Assembly: GCA_029250345.1 (NCBI GenBank)
Contig: JAQXFL010000032.1
Location: 1-14,130, forward strand
Source of the DNA: Candidatus Poseidoniaceae archaeon
GTDB taxonomy: Archaea > Thermoplasmatota > Poseidoniia > Poseidoniales > Poseidoniaceae
Length of the DNA: 14,130 nucleotides
Direction: 5' to 3'
The position numbers and the translations under genes were made by a program. The notes beneath the pieces are model-generated. The model did not search any database, had not been told where the DNA came from, and worked only from the letters and a program-made list of their open reading frames with translations. Shown here piece after piece: positions 1 to 7,288 of this stretch (its first letter is position 1; each line of letters starts with the position of its first letter).

Positions 1-33
1 GCAGCCCATGGTATGAACATAAGTTGACAGTAT

Positions 34-43
34 GTGTATATTG
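34..43. promoter_or_regulatory. TATA-like box, possibly bidirectional
   Basis: The sequence gtgtatattg is nearly symmetric. Read leftward, it lies about 29 nt before an ATG on the minus strand at 9-7, which fits a leaderless archaeal gene whose body lies outside the window (only Met-Gly-Cys is visible). Read rightward, it would place a transcript start near 62-68, about 20 nt before the preferred ATG at 85 of the methylase gene. It was identified only by composition and spacing, so it is weakly supported. Confidence 0.25.
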
Positions 44-84
44 GCATCCGAACCCGTCAAGAAGTCGAAGCGCAAGCGCCCATC

Positions 85-1224
85 ATGGCGAGTCATGTTG
101 CAAGTTTACGCGGCTGGCACACTGCATTGGCACGCGCCGAGATTGCTTCACTGCTTCCAGAAGCCACACTCAAACGCCTTCCAGCACGACGTTTGGTTCA
201 ACTTGAAGGAGAACTCTCAGCGGAACGCATGCTAGAGGCAGTTAGTTGCTCAAGCGGTTGCCAAGCTCTGCTTTCTCATGCCGTTCTTTGGTCGAGAGAC
301 GACGGTATCGATTCATTGCTTGAACAGATGGGTGCATACATCCAAGCGCATGTTCGTACGGGCTCTGTCGCTGTTCGTTCATGGAAGCATGAAGGGAAAA
401 TGGAAGGCATCAGTGCTCGTGATTTAATGAGGAAAATCGGTGGCATGTTGTCCGAGCAAGGTTATCAGATTGATCTTGAGCAACCCGCTCATCGTCTTGG
501 GATGGTGTTGGATGCAACAGCTGGCATCGTTGCATGCGGTTGGATGATTGGCACTGGCGATGACTCCGACGGCATATCTGCTCGTCGTGCGACGGACCGT
601 CCATTCTTCAAGCCGGTGAGTCTTGACCCACGGCTGGCTCGCTTGGCCGTAAACTTGGCTTCAGGCCCTCGCTACAAGGGGGCGACGCTCGATTTGATGA
701 CCGGTACCGGCGGATTTGTTCTCGAAGCAGCGGTCTCGGGTAGAGAGGCGTACGGCATTGATCTTGATTCCGAAATGATTGAAGGAGCACAAAGAAATCT
801 TGACTGGGCTGAACAGGCAAGCAATGCTTCTTTGCTTTTGGGTGATGCAACACGCCTTGCAGAGGTCTTACCGAAAGATGCTCTTCATCGCATCAGTGGG
901 TTTGTTCTTGACCCTCCATACGGTAGAAACTCACAAGGAACGCTTGAACCAACGGCATTGATTCGGGCCGTTTTGGAGAGTTCTCATTCAGTTGCTGCAA
1001 GCGATGCACATTTTGTGTTGATTGTGCCCATTCACCCTTTTGGAGAACATGCTGAAGAGGCCTTGCCTGAAGACGCCTCAGTCGAACTGTTGCACGGACA
1101 ATGGGATGAGTTGCAAGCATGTTTTGAGCAAACCGGTTGGAGACTGTTGGGTCGATGGGTTGAACACGTTCATGCCAGTCTTGGACGGCTCATTCTTCAT
1201 GCAACAATTGTTCCTCAAGATTGA
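85..1224 (+). CDS. tRNA (guanine-N2) methyltransferase, archaeal G10/TRM11 family
   Basis: Predicted SAM-dependent methylase that modifies the exocyclic N2 of a tRNA guanosine, most likely G10 (COG1041, Trm-G10/TRM11 type), acting in the cytoplasm. The N-terminal half (about residues 40-155) has THUMP-like RNA-binding character. It is followed by the family signature RPFFKPVSLDPRLARLA (172-188), the SAM-binding motif I LDLMTGTGGFVLEA (202-215) and the catalytic motif IV DPPYGR (276-281), of the (D/N)PP(Y/F/W) type that marks amino-group methylation. At 379 residues it is slightly longer than typical family members. The ATG at 85 is preferred over the in-frame GTG at 34 because the family's first beta-strand and helix align from HVASLRGWHTALARAEIASLL, leaving the 17 extra residues without a counterpart. 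No Shine-Dalgarno sequence is visible. The 3' end overlaps the convergent YkgJ-like gene by 35 bp. A related THUMP methylase specificity (such as Trm14, G6) cannot be excluded. Confidence 0.85.
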   Translation: MASHVASLRGWHTALARAEIASLLPEATLKRLPARRLVQLEGELSAERMLEAVSCSSGCQALLSHAVLWSRDDGIDSLLEQMGAYIQAHVRTGSVAVRSWKHEGKMEGISARDLMRKIGGMLSEQGYQIDLEQPAHRLGMVLDATAGIVACGWMIGTGDDSDGISARRATDRPFFKPVSLDPRLARLAVNLASGPRYKGATLDLMTGTGGFVLEAAVSGREAYGIDLDSEMIEGAQRNLDWAEQASNASLLLGDATRLAEVLPKDALHRISGFVLDPPYGRNSQGTLEPTALIRAVLESSHSVAASDAHFVLIVPIHPFGEHAEEALPEDASVELLHGQWDELQACFEQTGWRLLGRWVEHVHASLGRLILHATIVPQD

Positions 1225-1594
1225 GCAGAACAATCGAATCTTCCTCTGTTGGTTCAGGGAATCTCGCTCGATGTGGGCATCCTTCGTCAAGAATAGCCTC
1301 GTCTTCGTGGTTGAGAACATTTGGATAGGTTCTGCATCCTTTTGGTCGGACTTCGTATACCGAGCACATACCCTCTGCGTCGACATCTGAGGAAGAGGTC
1401 AGCAGGAAGACGCATGCTCTTGTGTTTTCGTTGTTCAGCAGTGTGAGAATACCGTTGTTTCTCCACGTAAAATCCTCAACGGCTAACCCGGTACGGCGGG
1501 AAAGCAGCGAAGCCTCCGCTTTCGTGAGCGGCATGGTCGTCTCTCGACAACAAGCTGAACAGCCCATCGGAACACATGGGAGTGAGCGGGCCAT
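1190..1594 (-). CDS. YkgJ/UPF0153-family CxxCC metal-binding protein
   Basis: Small cysteine-rich cytosolic protein of the zinc/iron-chelating CxxCxxCC family, whose biochemical role is not well defined. From the Met at 1594 the product has 134 residues and eight cysteines: C7, C12, C15 and C16 in CVPMGCSACC, C61, C77, C87 in VRPKGCRTYP, and C106. The N-terminal cluster followed by a central C...RP.GCR.YP is the family hallmark. Two starts are plausible: MARSLPC at 1594, chosen because family members begin just before the cysteine cluster, or MPPLLEEGG at 1636, giving 148 residues. The frame stays open further upstream through the complement of tRNA-Arg, but that reads as the well-known spurious MQDSNPRR peptide of antisense tRNA and is not coding. 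Its 3' end overlaps the methylase gene. No clear promoter was found, because any promoter would lie within the tRNA. Confidence 0.75.
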   Translation of the reverse strand: MARSLPCVPMGCSACCRETTMPLTKAEASLLSRRTGLAVEDFTWRNNGILTLLNNENTRACVFLLTSSSDVDAEGMCSVYEVRPKGCRTYPNVLNHEDEAILDEGCPHRARFPEPTEEDSIVLLNLEEQLLHEE

Positions 1595-1649
1595 ATCCGT
1601 GCCAAACCATCCGCCTTCTTCAAGAAGGGGGGGCATCTGGGCAGGACAA

Positions 1650-1723
1650 GGGCGATTAGGGTAGCCTGGATATCCTGACGGGCTTCGAACCCGTCGACGC
1701 GGGTTCGAATCCTGCATCGCCCA
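1650..1723 (+). tRNA. tRNA-Arg (anticodon UCG)
   Basis: A 74-nt cloverleaf folds by hand. The acceptor GGGCGAT (1650-1656) pairs perfectly with ATCGCCC (1716-1722). The D arm is GGGT/TCCT, with a weak U13-U22 end and G18-G19 in the loop. The anticodon stem is ACGGG/CCCGT with loop CTTCGAA, so anticodon TCG lies at 1685-1687 (decodes CGA, and by wobble other CGN). The variable region is CGAC. The T arm is GCGGG-TTCGAAT-CCTGC, and the discriminator is A at 1723. No CCA is encoded and there is no intron. A poly-T terminator follows. Confidence 0.93.
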
Positions 1724-1732
1724 CTTCTCAGT

Positions 1733-1754
1733 GGCCTTGTTAGGCCGTTTTTTT
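1733..1754 (+). terminator. tRNA terminator: small hairpin plus T7
   Basis: A GGCC-ttgtta-GGCC stem-loop (1733-1746) is followed after one base by seven T residues (1748-1754), 10 bp past the tRNA 3' end. A T-run alone is sufficient for archaeal termination, so the hairpin may be incidental. Confidence 0.65.
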
Positions 1755-1760
1755 GTCGGT

Positions 1761-1777
1761 CTGAATATCTCATTCAG
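1761..1777. promoter_or_regulatory. 17-bp palindrome around a TATA-like core
   Basis: CTGAAT-atctc-ATTCAG is a perfect 6-bp inverted repeat with a 5-nt spacer. The TATA-like GAATATC overlaps its left arm. Transcription from that box would start near 1792, giving the pseudouridine synthase a leader of about 40 nt that contains its Shine-Dalgarno sequence. This could be an operator or simply a hairpin behind the tRNA terminator. Confidence 0.35.
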
Positions 1778-1832
1778 CAGCAAGAGGAACTGCTAAGAGC
1801 ACCGGGCATACACCTGTAATTGAGGGAATGAA

Positions 1833-2594
1833 ATGAAACTTCGACTTCATCAGTTCCTTTCCAAAACGGGAGATTTCACCTCGAAGGCGGATGTGAAGCA
1901 AGCGATTTGGGATGGCGATGTCACCGTCAATGGTTCAGTTGTCAAGAACATCGCCTTTGAGTTCAATCCAGCAAAGCGAGTTGTCGAATTCCAAGGTCGA
2001 GTGCTCGAACTTCCAGTTACCGATTTCTATTTCCTTCTTCACAAACCACAAGGCTACATTTGTTCTCGCCTCAATTCTCAGGAGCGTGAACTCAACAAGA
2101 CCTCAGTCTACGATCTGTTTCGAGGCGCAGTTGAGCCAAAAGTGTTCGAATCACTCGTTACCGTTGGACGGCTTGATGAAGACACAACCGGTTTCCTTCT
2201 TGTGACAACGGATGGAAAAATGGTTCACGCCATCACTGATCCAAATCGACACATCAAGAAAACATACCGTGTAGAGACCGAACATCCAATCTCTCGCCAA
2301 GATATCGATGCTATTCGTGAAGGCGTTGACGTATCGGTTGTGGAATTTGGAACGCTTGAAGAGTTCCGCACCCGAGGCGCCCACGTCTATTTGGAGAACG
2401 AACGTTGCGCAATTCTCACCATCGATGAAGGGAAGAAACGACAGATACGCCGTATGTTCACGACTTTAGGAAACAAGGTCGAGCATCTTCACCGTTTGTC
2501 AACCGAGGCAATGGTACTCTCTGAATACAATCTCAAACCGGGCGAATTTAGTCCGGTCAGTCGAGAAGACATTAATCGAGCTCTGTTCTCTTGA
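1833..2594 (+). CDS. RsuA/RluB-family pseudouridine synthase with S4 domain
   Basis: Predicted to isomerise a specific uridine in rRNA to pseudouridine. The 253-residue protein begins with an S4 RNA-binding domain (MKLRLHQFLS..., residues 1-48, with the VNG turn at 32-34). This is followed by the catalytic domain: LLHKPQGYICS (68-78), the active-site loop GRLDEDTTGFLLVTTDG with catalytic Asp115, the KKTYRV strand (142-147) and the C-terminal EGKKRQIRRMF motif (199-209). Length and domain order match bacterial RsuA/RluB/RluE enzymes; the target site cannot be assigned. A Shine-Dalgarno-like GAGGG (1822-1826) sits six bases before ATG 1833, so the start is firm. The gene follows tRNA-Arg and overlaps the convergent DUF418 gene by 23 bp. 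This subfamily is mainly bacterial, so in an archaeon it suggests past transfer from bacteria (inference). Confidence 0.9.
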   Translation: MKLRLHQFLSKTGDFTSKADVKQAIWDGDVTVNGSVVKNIAFEFNPAKRVVEFQGRVLELPVTDFYFLLHKPQGYICSRLNSQERELNKTSVYDLFRGAVEPKVFESLVTVGRLDEDTTGFLLVTTDGKMVHAITDPNRHIKKTYRVETEHPISRQDIDAIREGVDVSVVEFGTLEEFRTRGAHVYLENERCAILTIDEGKKRQIRRMFTTLGNKVEHLHRLSTEAMVLSEYNLKPGEFSPVSREDINRALFS

Positions 2595-3912
2595 GGACCG
2601 CCTCGTCCTTTATGCGCCATCTTTGCATTGAACCGTAGGTTAGGCTGCGCCAGAGCCATTCCGCTGGACCGAACGAATATCGCTTGAGCCACCACGGACT
2701 GAGGGTCAACTGAACCAGCCAAATGAGCACGACAATCACGTAGAGTTCCCACCGTTCAAACACCCCAATGAGTCCAAATCCGGCACCGGTAAACAGTACG
2801 AGACAAATGAGCGAATGGAGCAAGTAGTTGCTCAATGCCATCCGACCAACTGCTGCGAGCCGATTTTTGAACCCAGACCAGACTTCACCTTGGCAAAACA
2901 GCATGATTAATCCGAGCCAGCCCATCGACATGGCAACTCTTCCAAGTTGGTAAGTTCCCTGGAAATATCCCGAAACCACGATGGCATCAAAGTCCGATTC
3001 GATCGCTTGGAACAATTCGAAACCGTTGACTGCTAAGCCTAAAGCAAACCCTCCTATCGCAAGTTGAAAATAATTTTTCTTGGAACGTTGTGCTGAGAGA
3101 ATGCCCATTTTGTACAATCCCATGCCGAGCAGCATCATTCCAACGCAATCCCAAAGCATGAAGACCGGCGTAAAAAAGAGTAAACTGTCAATCACTTTTT
3201 TGGCACTGTAATCAGCAATATCGATGTATGAACCCCGTCTGATATCAAGCTCTTTCTCCATGGCCGATTCGTTGTATGTGAATTGATTTTCAGAACCGGT
3301 CCACAACGCCGCAAGTTCGCGGTCTTCCAGCGAATGCTCTGCGGACGGGTCTGCATCAATCATTGCGGCCGCATCTCGACCTTCCTCGACAATGACTCCA
3401 GAGACGGCAAAGAGGATGGAAGTGCAGAGCAAGACTGTGGTTGCAAGAATCAGAAGCGTCTTTGGTTGCGCATTTCGCAGTGGATAGAGCAGTGCGCCTG
3501 CCATGGCGTAAAGGATGAGGATATCACCCGTCCAAAGCAACACGAAAGAGTCGAACATTCCAAACAAAAGGAGGAAAAAGGTCCTCTTGTAATGGAGAAA
3601 AGCGCCTTTTTCTTTCCCTGCACGGGTTCCAAATCCAGTCGCAAACAGAACGATTCCTGCACCGAACAACAGGGAGAATAAACCGCGCATAGAACCTTCG
3701 AAAAACAGATTCATCACGCCCCAAATCGCATAATTCAATTCAGGATTGTTCCCAAGCCCAACCAGTGGATGGAAATATCCTGCGGAAACCATGCCAAATC
3801 CAAGAATGTTGAGTAAAAGAACGCCAAGCAGTGCTACACCGCGGAGGATATCCAACGAGGCGATACGAGCTGAAACGGCAGTGGGAGCGTCAGGTTGAAC
3901 TGTACTCTCCAT
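2572..3912 (-). CDS. DUF418 (YeiB-like) multi-pass membrane protein
   Basis: A 446-residue polytopic membrane protein. It opens with the RIASLDILRGVALLG signature (residues 16-30), typical of YeiB/DUF418 and acyltransferase-3-like membrane proteins. Roughly nine or ten hydrophobic segments follow, in two blocks separated by an unusually acidic, hydrophilic loop of about 90 residues (about 170-260). The C-terminal DUF418 region (about 360-435) contains GRMALSNYLLHSLICLVLF and ends in the family mark GPAEWLWRSLTYG. The family's function is uncertain; transport or lipid-linked roles have been suggested but nothing here decides between them. The gene is 61 bp downstream of the TPR gene on the same strand. 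It could be co-transcribed with it, or use a weak TATA-like TTATCC on the minus strand near 3934-3939. Its 3' end overlaps the pseudouridine synthase gene. Confidence 0.85.
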   Translation of the reverse strand: MESTVQPDAPTAVSARIASLDILRGVALLGVLLLNILGFGMVSAGYFHPLVGLGNNPELNYAIWGVMNLFFEGSMRGLFSLLFGAGIVLFATGFGTRAGKEKGAFLHYKRTFFLLLFGMFDSFVLLWTGDILILYAMAGALLYPLRNAQPKTLLILATTVLLCTSILFAVSGVIVEEGRDAAAMIDADPSAEHSLEDRELAALWTGSENQFTYNESAMEKELDIRRGSYIDIADYSAKKVIDSLLFFTPVFMLWDCVGMMLLGMGLYKMGILSAQRSKKNYFQLAIGGFALGLAVNGFELFQAIESDFDAIVVSGYFQGTYQLGRVAMSMGWLGLIMLFCQGEVWSGFKNRLAAVGRMALSNYLLHSLICLVLFTGAGFGLIGVFERWELYVIVVLIWLVQLTLSPWWLKRYSFGPAEWLWRSLTYGSMQRWRIKDEAVLKRTELD

Positions 3913-3973
3913 GAAGGATGCATGGTGGCTGAATGGATAAGGATTCAGCAGGACTCATGCCGTGCTCTGTTGG

Positions 3974-5407
3974 TTAGAAGCCATTTTCGAGCAACCATCC
4001 AGTCACGGGGATATTGTTGGAACGGAGTATGGCAGCGGCGTCTTTCAACAAGTTTTGACGCAGAGGAATGTTCTGCCGTTGTTCGGCAATCGCAGCGAGT
4101 TGAACCATAGCGTCGGATGCTCCTTCATGGTCATTTGCAGTCTTTGCAAGGCGTAAACTACGTTCAAATTGGCCGTGCGCTGCATCCAAATTATTTCTGT
4201 AGAGGTTTGTGTTGCCGATGTTAAACAGGGCGATTGCTTCGCCTTGACGATCACCAAGTTGCTTCATGATGGTCAATGAATCGTTGAAGTATTGCTCGGC
4301 TTCTTCGAAACGGTCCTGCTCTTCATAAAACACGCCAAGAAGGTTCAGTGTGTCGGACTGACCACGTAAATCTGACAGCGTCCTCTTCATTTTCAGAGCC
4401 ATTTTGTAGAGGCGTTCAGCTTCGATTAAATCGCCTCTTTGTTTTGCCTGCGAAGCGAGTTGAACATGGGAATAGGCCTCGCCACGGCGATCTCCGATTT
4501 CTCGCTTGATGGCGATGCTTTGATTGGTTAGGCGCTGCGCATCGCTTGGATTACCGAGGTGTTCAGCTATGGTTGCAAGATTTGATAGAATGATTGCTTC
4601 TCCTTCCAAGTCCTTTTGTTTTCTCTTGATAATGAGTCCTTGTCGGTAGTGAGTTTGGGCTGATTGGAACTCTTTCTTGATTTCCAAAATATTCCCTAAA
4701 CCAATCAGAGCGATGGCAATACCGTTCTCATCGCTGAATTCTTGTTTAATTTTCAGAGCTTCGTTGAACAACTGTTGGGCTTGGTCGTATTCGTTTCCAA
4801 CAAAGGCAAGATTCGCCATGGCCAAAATGACATCGGCTTCACCGTTTGGCTCGTTGATTTCGTTCTTCATTCCGCGTGCGTTTCTAAAGTCTGAATAGGC
4901 TTGAGCAAGGTCACCTTGGTTGAGTGCTACGTATCCGATGTTGATGAGCGCGTCAGCCTCGCCGCTGCGATTTCGTTCCGAACGGAAGGTTTCAAGCGCC
5001 CGTTCATAGTAATCCATCGCTGCTTGGAAGCGACCGGTGAGTCGAGCAGCGTTTCCGAGTTTGAGGTCTGTTGAGCCTTGGATGTGAACGCCTTGAGATG
5101 TCAATTCATCGCTTGACTTCAGAAGATTTTTGACGTTTGCCATCTGTTGTTGAGATGGATTTGATGACTGGATATTTCCAACAAAGCCAATTTGTTCCAA
5201 CGCCAAAACCATCGCTTTCGCAAGGTCTTCGGGGCTGTTTTGGACAATTGTTTGCGAGGTGAGATTACCCATGATGACGCTGTCTACAATTTTCTGTTGA
5301 GTGTAGACTTGAGCACCGGATGTGTGTTGGGTTTGGGTGCCAACTGGAACCCATTCTGAACCCGTCCATTCCGACTTTCCATCAGGGCTTCGTTGAGGTT
5401 CCACCAT
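3974..5407 (-). CDS. Soluble TPR-repeat protein with W-x-G-x-x-W N-terminal motif
   Basis: A 477-residue protein with no signal peptide or membrane segment, probably a cytosolic protein-interaction scaffold. Residues 13-21 (EWTGSEWVP) form a short tryptophan motif like those at the ends of DUF2510-type proteins. Residues 38-58 include DSVIMGN, followed by a predicted helix (60-75). From about residue 112 to 465 there are nine tetratricopeptide units in an exact 40-residue register: the conserved helix-B alanine recurs at 130, 170, 210, 250, 290, 330, 370 and 410, and the inter-repeat G-E/Q-A/S at 149, 189, 229, 269, 309, 349, 389 and 429. The 40-residue period resembles LGN/NB-ARC-associated TPRs rather than the classical 34. 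The gene is transcribed divergently from the VWA gene across a 122-bp region with mirrored elements, suggesting shared control and perhaps a common complex (inference). Its specific function is unknown. Confidence 0.85.
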   Translation of the reverse strand: MVEPQRSPDGKSEWTGSEWVPVGTQTQHTSGAQVYTQQKIVDSVIMGNLTSQTIVQNSPEDLAKAMVLALEQIGFVGNIQSSNPSQQQMANVKNLLKSSDELTSQGVHIQGSTDLKLGNAARLTGRFQAAMDYYERALETFRSERNRSGEADALINIGYVALNQGDLAQAYSDFRNARGMKNEINEPNGEADVILAMANLAFVGNEYDQAQQLFNEALKIKQEFSDENGIAIALIGLGNILEIKKEFQSAQTHYRQGLIIKRKQKDLEGEAIILSNLATIAEHLGNPSDAQRLTNQSIAIKREIGDRRGEAYSHVQLASQAKQRGDLIEAERLYKMALKMKRTLSDLRGQSDTLNLLGVFYEEQDRFEEAEQYFNDSLTIMKQLGDRQGEAIALFNIGNTNLYRNNLDAAHGQFERSLRLAKTANDHEGASDAMVQLAAIAEQRQNIPLRQNLLKDAAAILRSNNIPVTGWLLENGF

Positions 5408-5429
5408 GGAACGAAGACGAGGTAGTCCA

Positions 5430-5493
5430 GTATCTAAGTATTGTATCCTCGCGTAAATCCTTCGGGCTTTATCGTGATACTGTTAAATGATAC
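5430..5493. promoter_or_regulatory. Mirrored GATAC elements in the divergent TPR/VWA promoter region
   Basis: GTATC occurs at 5430-5434 and 5443-5447. Its reverse complement GATAC occurs at 5476-5480 and 5489-5493. Within each pair the start-to-start spacing is exactly 13 bp, so the four sites form an inverted arrangement around a 28-bp centre. The 8-bp spacer of each pair is AT-rich and TATA-like: AATACTTA read toward the TPR gene, and TGTTAAAT read toward the VWA gene. This would fit a regulator flanking both TATA boxes. It was found by eye and has no functional proof. Confidence 0.4.
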
Positions 5494-5516
5494 ATCTGTG
5501 GCTGTAAGAGCGAACA

Positions 5517-5522
5517 GGGAGG
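5517..5522 (+). promoter_or_regulatory. Shine-Dalgarno site for the VWA gene
   Basis: GGGAGG lies seven bases before GTG 5530 and ten before the next in-frame GTG at 5533. It decides in favour of a GTG start and rules out the out-of-frame ATG at 5528. Confidence 0.6.
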
Positions 5523-5529
5523 CATCGAT

Positions 5530-7251
5530 GTGGTGAAAATTGCAATTTACGTCGACACTTCAGGTTCAATGAATGAACGAATTAAGGGCGAAATGGATGA
5601 TAATTTTGCAAACGTCCGCCCATCGATGTTCCGCAGTTTCATGCGTGCAGTAGGCATGTCTGGGAAAGTGAAAAAGAGCCGTGTCGCTCAAGCCATGTGG
5701 GAGAATCTTGTTCCAACCTTCAAAGACCGCCAAACGAAGATTTCGACAATTAACAGCCGTGGTCGTTCAAAGATACTTGCGCCACTCGATTTCCGGAGTC
5801 ATGATGAGTTGATGAACATCCAATTTCCAAACCCATACGGTGGTACATACCTCTGGGAGTTCTTGGTTCAAGAAGCCAAAGAATTGAGTAAAGACAGCGT
5901 CGATTGGCTGTTTTTCCTCATCAGTGATGGTATGGACATGAGCTCGTCACCGCCGTTCAACGGCATCAACGGATTCCAACCCTGCATCGAAGCCATCAAA
6001 GAAATCGGCATCGATGTTGAATTCCATATCATTGGACTTGGATTGCCAAGTGACTCCGTCAATGTTTTCCGCCAAGTAAGCGGTGCGAGCGGCGGTTCAT
6101 TCGTGAACATCGTTGAGGCGGGCGAAGACGTCGAGCAGGCCATCGAAGAAGTCGGCGGGGCTGTTGAAGAATCGTTGAATCCGATTGCTCGTATGGCAAG
6201 CCGTCAACGGCGCCAACAAGAATACCTTGAATCTCGACAAGAAGGCGATCTTGAAATCACGACTGAAGAATCACCCGCGTCGCAACCGTACACCGGTTAT
6301 ACTTACGGTGAGACCGTAATTGAAGACACAAACCCAGAGCAACTATCGCAGTGGCAAACCGACTTGGTTCGAATCCGCGGAGACGAGAAAATCGAAAACA
6401 TTCAAGCCTACGAAAATTGGGTATCAATGCGTTCAACCCCAATGTTCTCTGACACCCCTGGTATTCCAGTCGATTCATGGGCTCTTTCCGCTGATGACGT
6501 TTCGATGATTGCCAGCATGAAAATTGATAATTTGTTTACTTTCCTTTCACAAATTCGCCGTTCAGATGTTCCGATTGAGAACCGTCGAATCATTATTCGA
6601 GGTGATAACGTGCCAGAATCATTGCTTGATACGCTTGCGAACTCGGGTGCTCGCGTCGTGATTTATCCGGATGAATTGCCCCCACCGCCACCTCCGGAAT
6701 TGGGTGATGAGAAGTGGGAGCGGAACGAGTACGACTTCAATGATAATCCAACACGCGCTTGGGAAATCTATCCGCATCTCGGACGCAGTAAGGCGCGTAG
6801 TGCAGTTGTTATCGACCCCCCACTCTATCCAGAATACGTCGAAAAAATAACGCAAGCCTTCAGCCGAACCAACTTGGTGAACGACCTTCAAAGTAAAATT
6901 GGCCCTATTCAACGCTCATACGCTGAAGCAGTGTTCAAAGCTTCATGGAGCAAGTTCAATTCGAATTGGGTTCCAGACGATTGGCCATCGCTCCTTTCAC
7001 ACGATTCCAAAACCATCGGAGAAGCCTTCTGCGAGTCGTTACGAGTAACATACATCCAAATCGTTCACGAATGGTTGTTCTCTCACGGCTCACGTCCAAA
7101 GTTTATTCTCGTCCGTCTCTCAAACGAATCCAAAACACTTGGGTTGCACAAGCACCCCTGTTACCTTGAATTCCAATCGCTGTTAGCGGATATGTTCCAC
7201 TATCAAGGCACAGACCTTCGAATCAAGAAACCGCGTGTTGAATACTGGTGA
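5530..7251 (+). CDS. Cytosolic VWA-domain protein with unrecognised C-terminal region
   Basis: A 573-residue protein beginning directly with a von Willebrand factor A domain (about 2-213) and no signal peptide, so it probably acts inside the cell. The metal-ion-dependent adhesion site is intact: DTSGSM (D9, S11, S13), a threonine in YGGT (T106) and an aspartate in ISDGMD (D133). It should therefore bind a divalent cation and a partner protein. A charged, Q/R/E-rich stretch (222-250) leads to a middle region (about 265-380) with alternating helix and strand character. A proline run follows (PPPPPP, 384-389), then a C-terminal region (about 395-573) rich in W and Y that I do not recognise. It starts at GTG behind a good Shine-Dalgarno sequence. 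It is divergent from the TPR gene and followed after 37 bp by a small membrane protein. No MoxR-type ATPase is in the window, so a classical MoxR-VWA chaperone role is unsupported. Confidence 0.85.
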   Translation: MVKIAIYVDTSGSMNERIKGEMDDNFANVRPSMFRSFMRAVGMSGKVKKSRVAQAMWENLVPTFKDRQTKISTINSRGRSKILAPLDFRSHDELMNIQFPNPYGGTYLWEFLVQEAKELSKDSVDWLFFLISDGMDMSSSPPFNGINGFQPCIEAIKEIGIDVEFHIIGLGLPSDSVNVFRQVSGASGGSFVNIVEAGEDVEQAIEEVGGAVEESLNPIARMASRQRRQQEYLESRQEGDLEITTEESPASQPYTGYTYGETVIEDTNPEQLSQWQTDLVRIRGDEKIENIQAYENWVSMRSTPMFSDTPGIPVDSWALSADDVSMIASMKIDNLFTFLSQIRRSDVPIENRRIIIRGDNVPESLLDTLANSGARVVIYPDELPPPPPPELGDEKWERNEYDFNDNPTRAWEIYPHLGRSKARSAVVIDPPLYPEYVEKITQAFSRTNLVNDLQSKIGPIQRSYAEAVFKASWSKFNSNWVPDDWPSLLSHDSKTIGEAFCESLRVTYIQIVHEWLFSHGSRPKFILVRLSNESKTLGLHKHPCYLEFQSLLADMFHYQGTDLRIKKPRVEYW

Positions 7252-7288
7252 TGATGACCCTTCGGCTGACTTTGTAGCGTGTTTGAGT

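Noticed and set aside
34..84. GTG at 34 as the methylase start
   Set aside because: The 17 extra residues have no counterpart in the family's N-terminal strand, while ATG 85 starts right before it.
1022..1390. Plus-strand 122-codon frame over the methylase and YkgJ-like 3' ends
   Set aside because: It overlaps two genes with clear family motifs and has no coherent product.
1614..1628. CCTTCTT-C-AAGAAGG palindrome as a terminator or operator
   Set aside because: It is explained by the Leu-Leu-Glu-Glu codons of the possible extended YkgJ frame, and no T-run follows.
1595..1783. Upstream extension of the YkgJ-like reading frame
   Set aside because: It reads through the complement of tRNA-Arg and yields the MQDSNPRR-type peptide typical of antisense tRNA. 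Only the Met at 1636 remains a possible alternative start.
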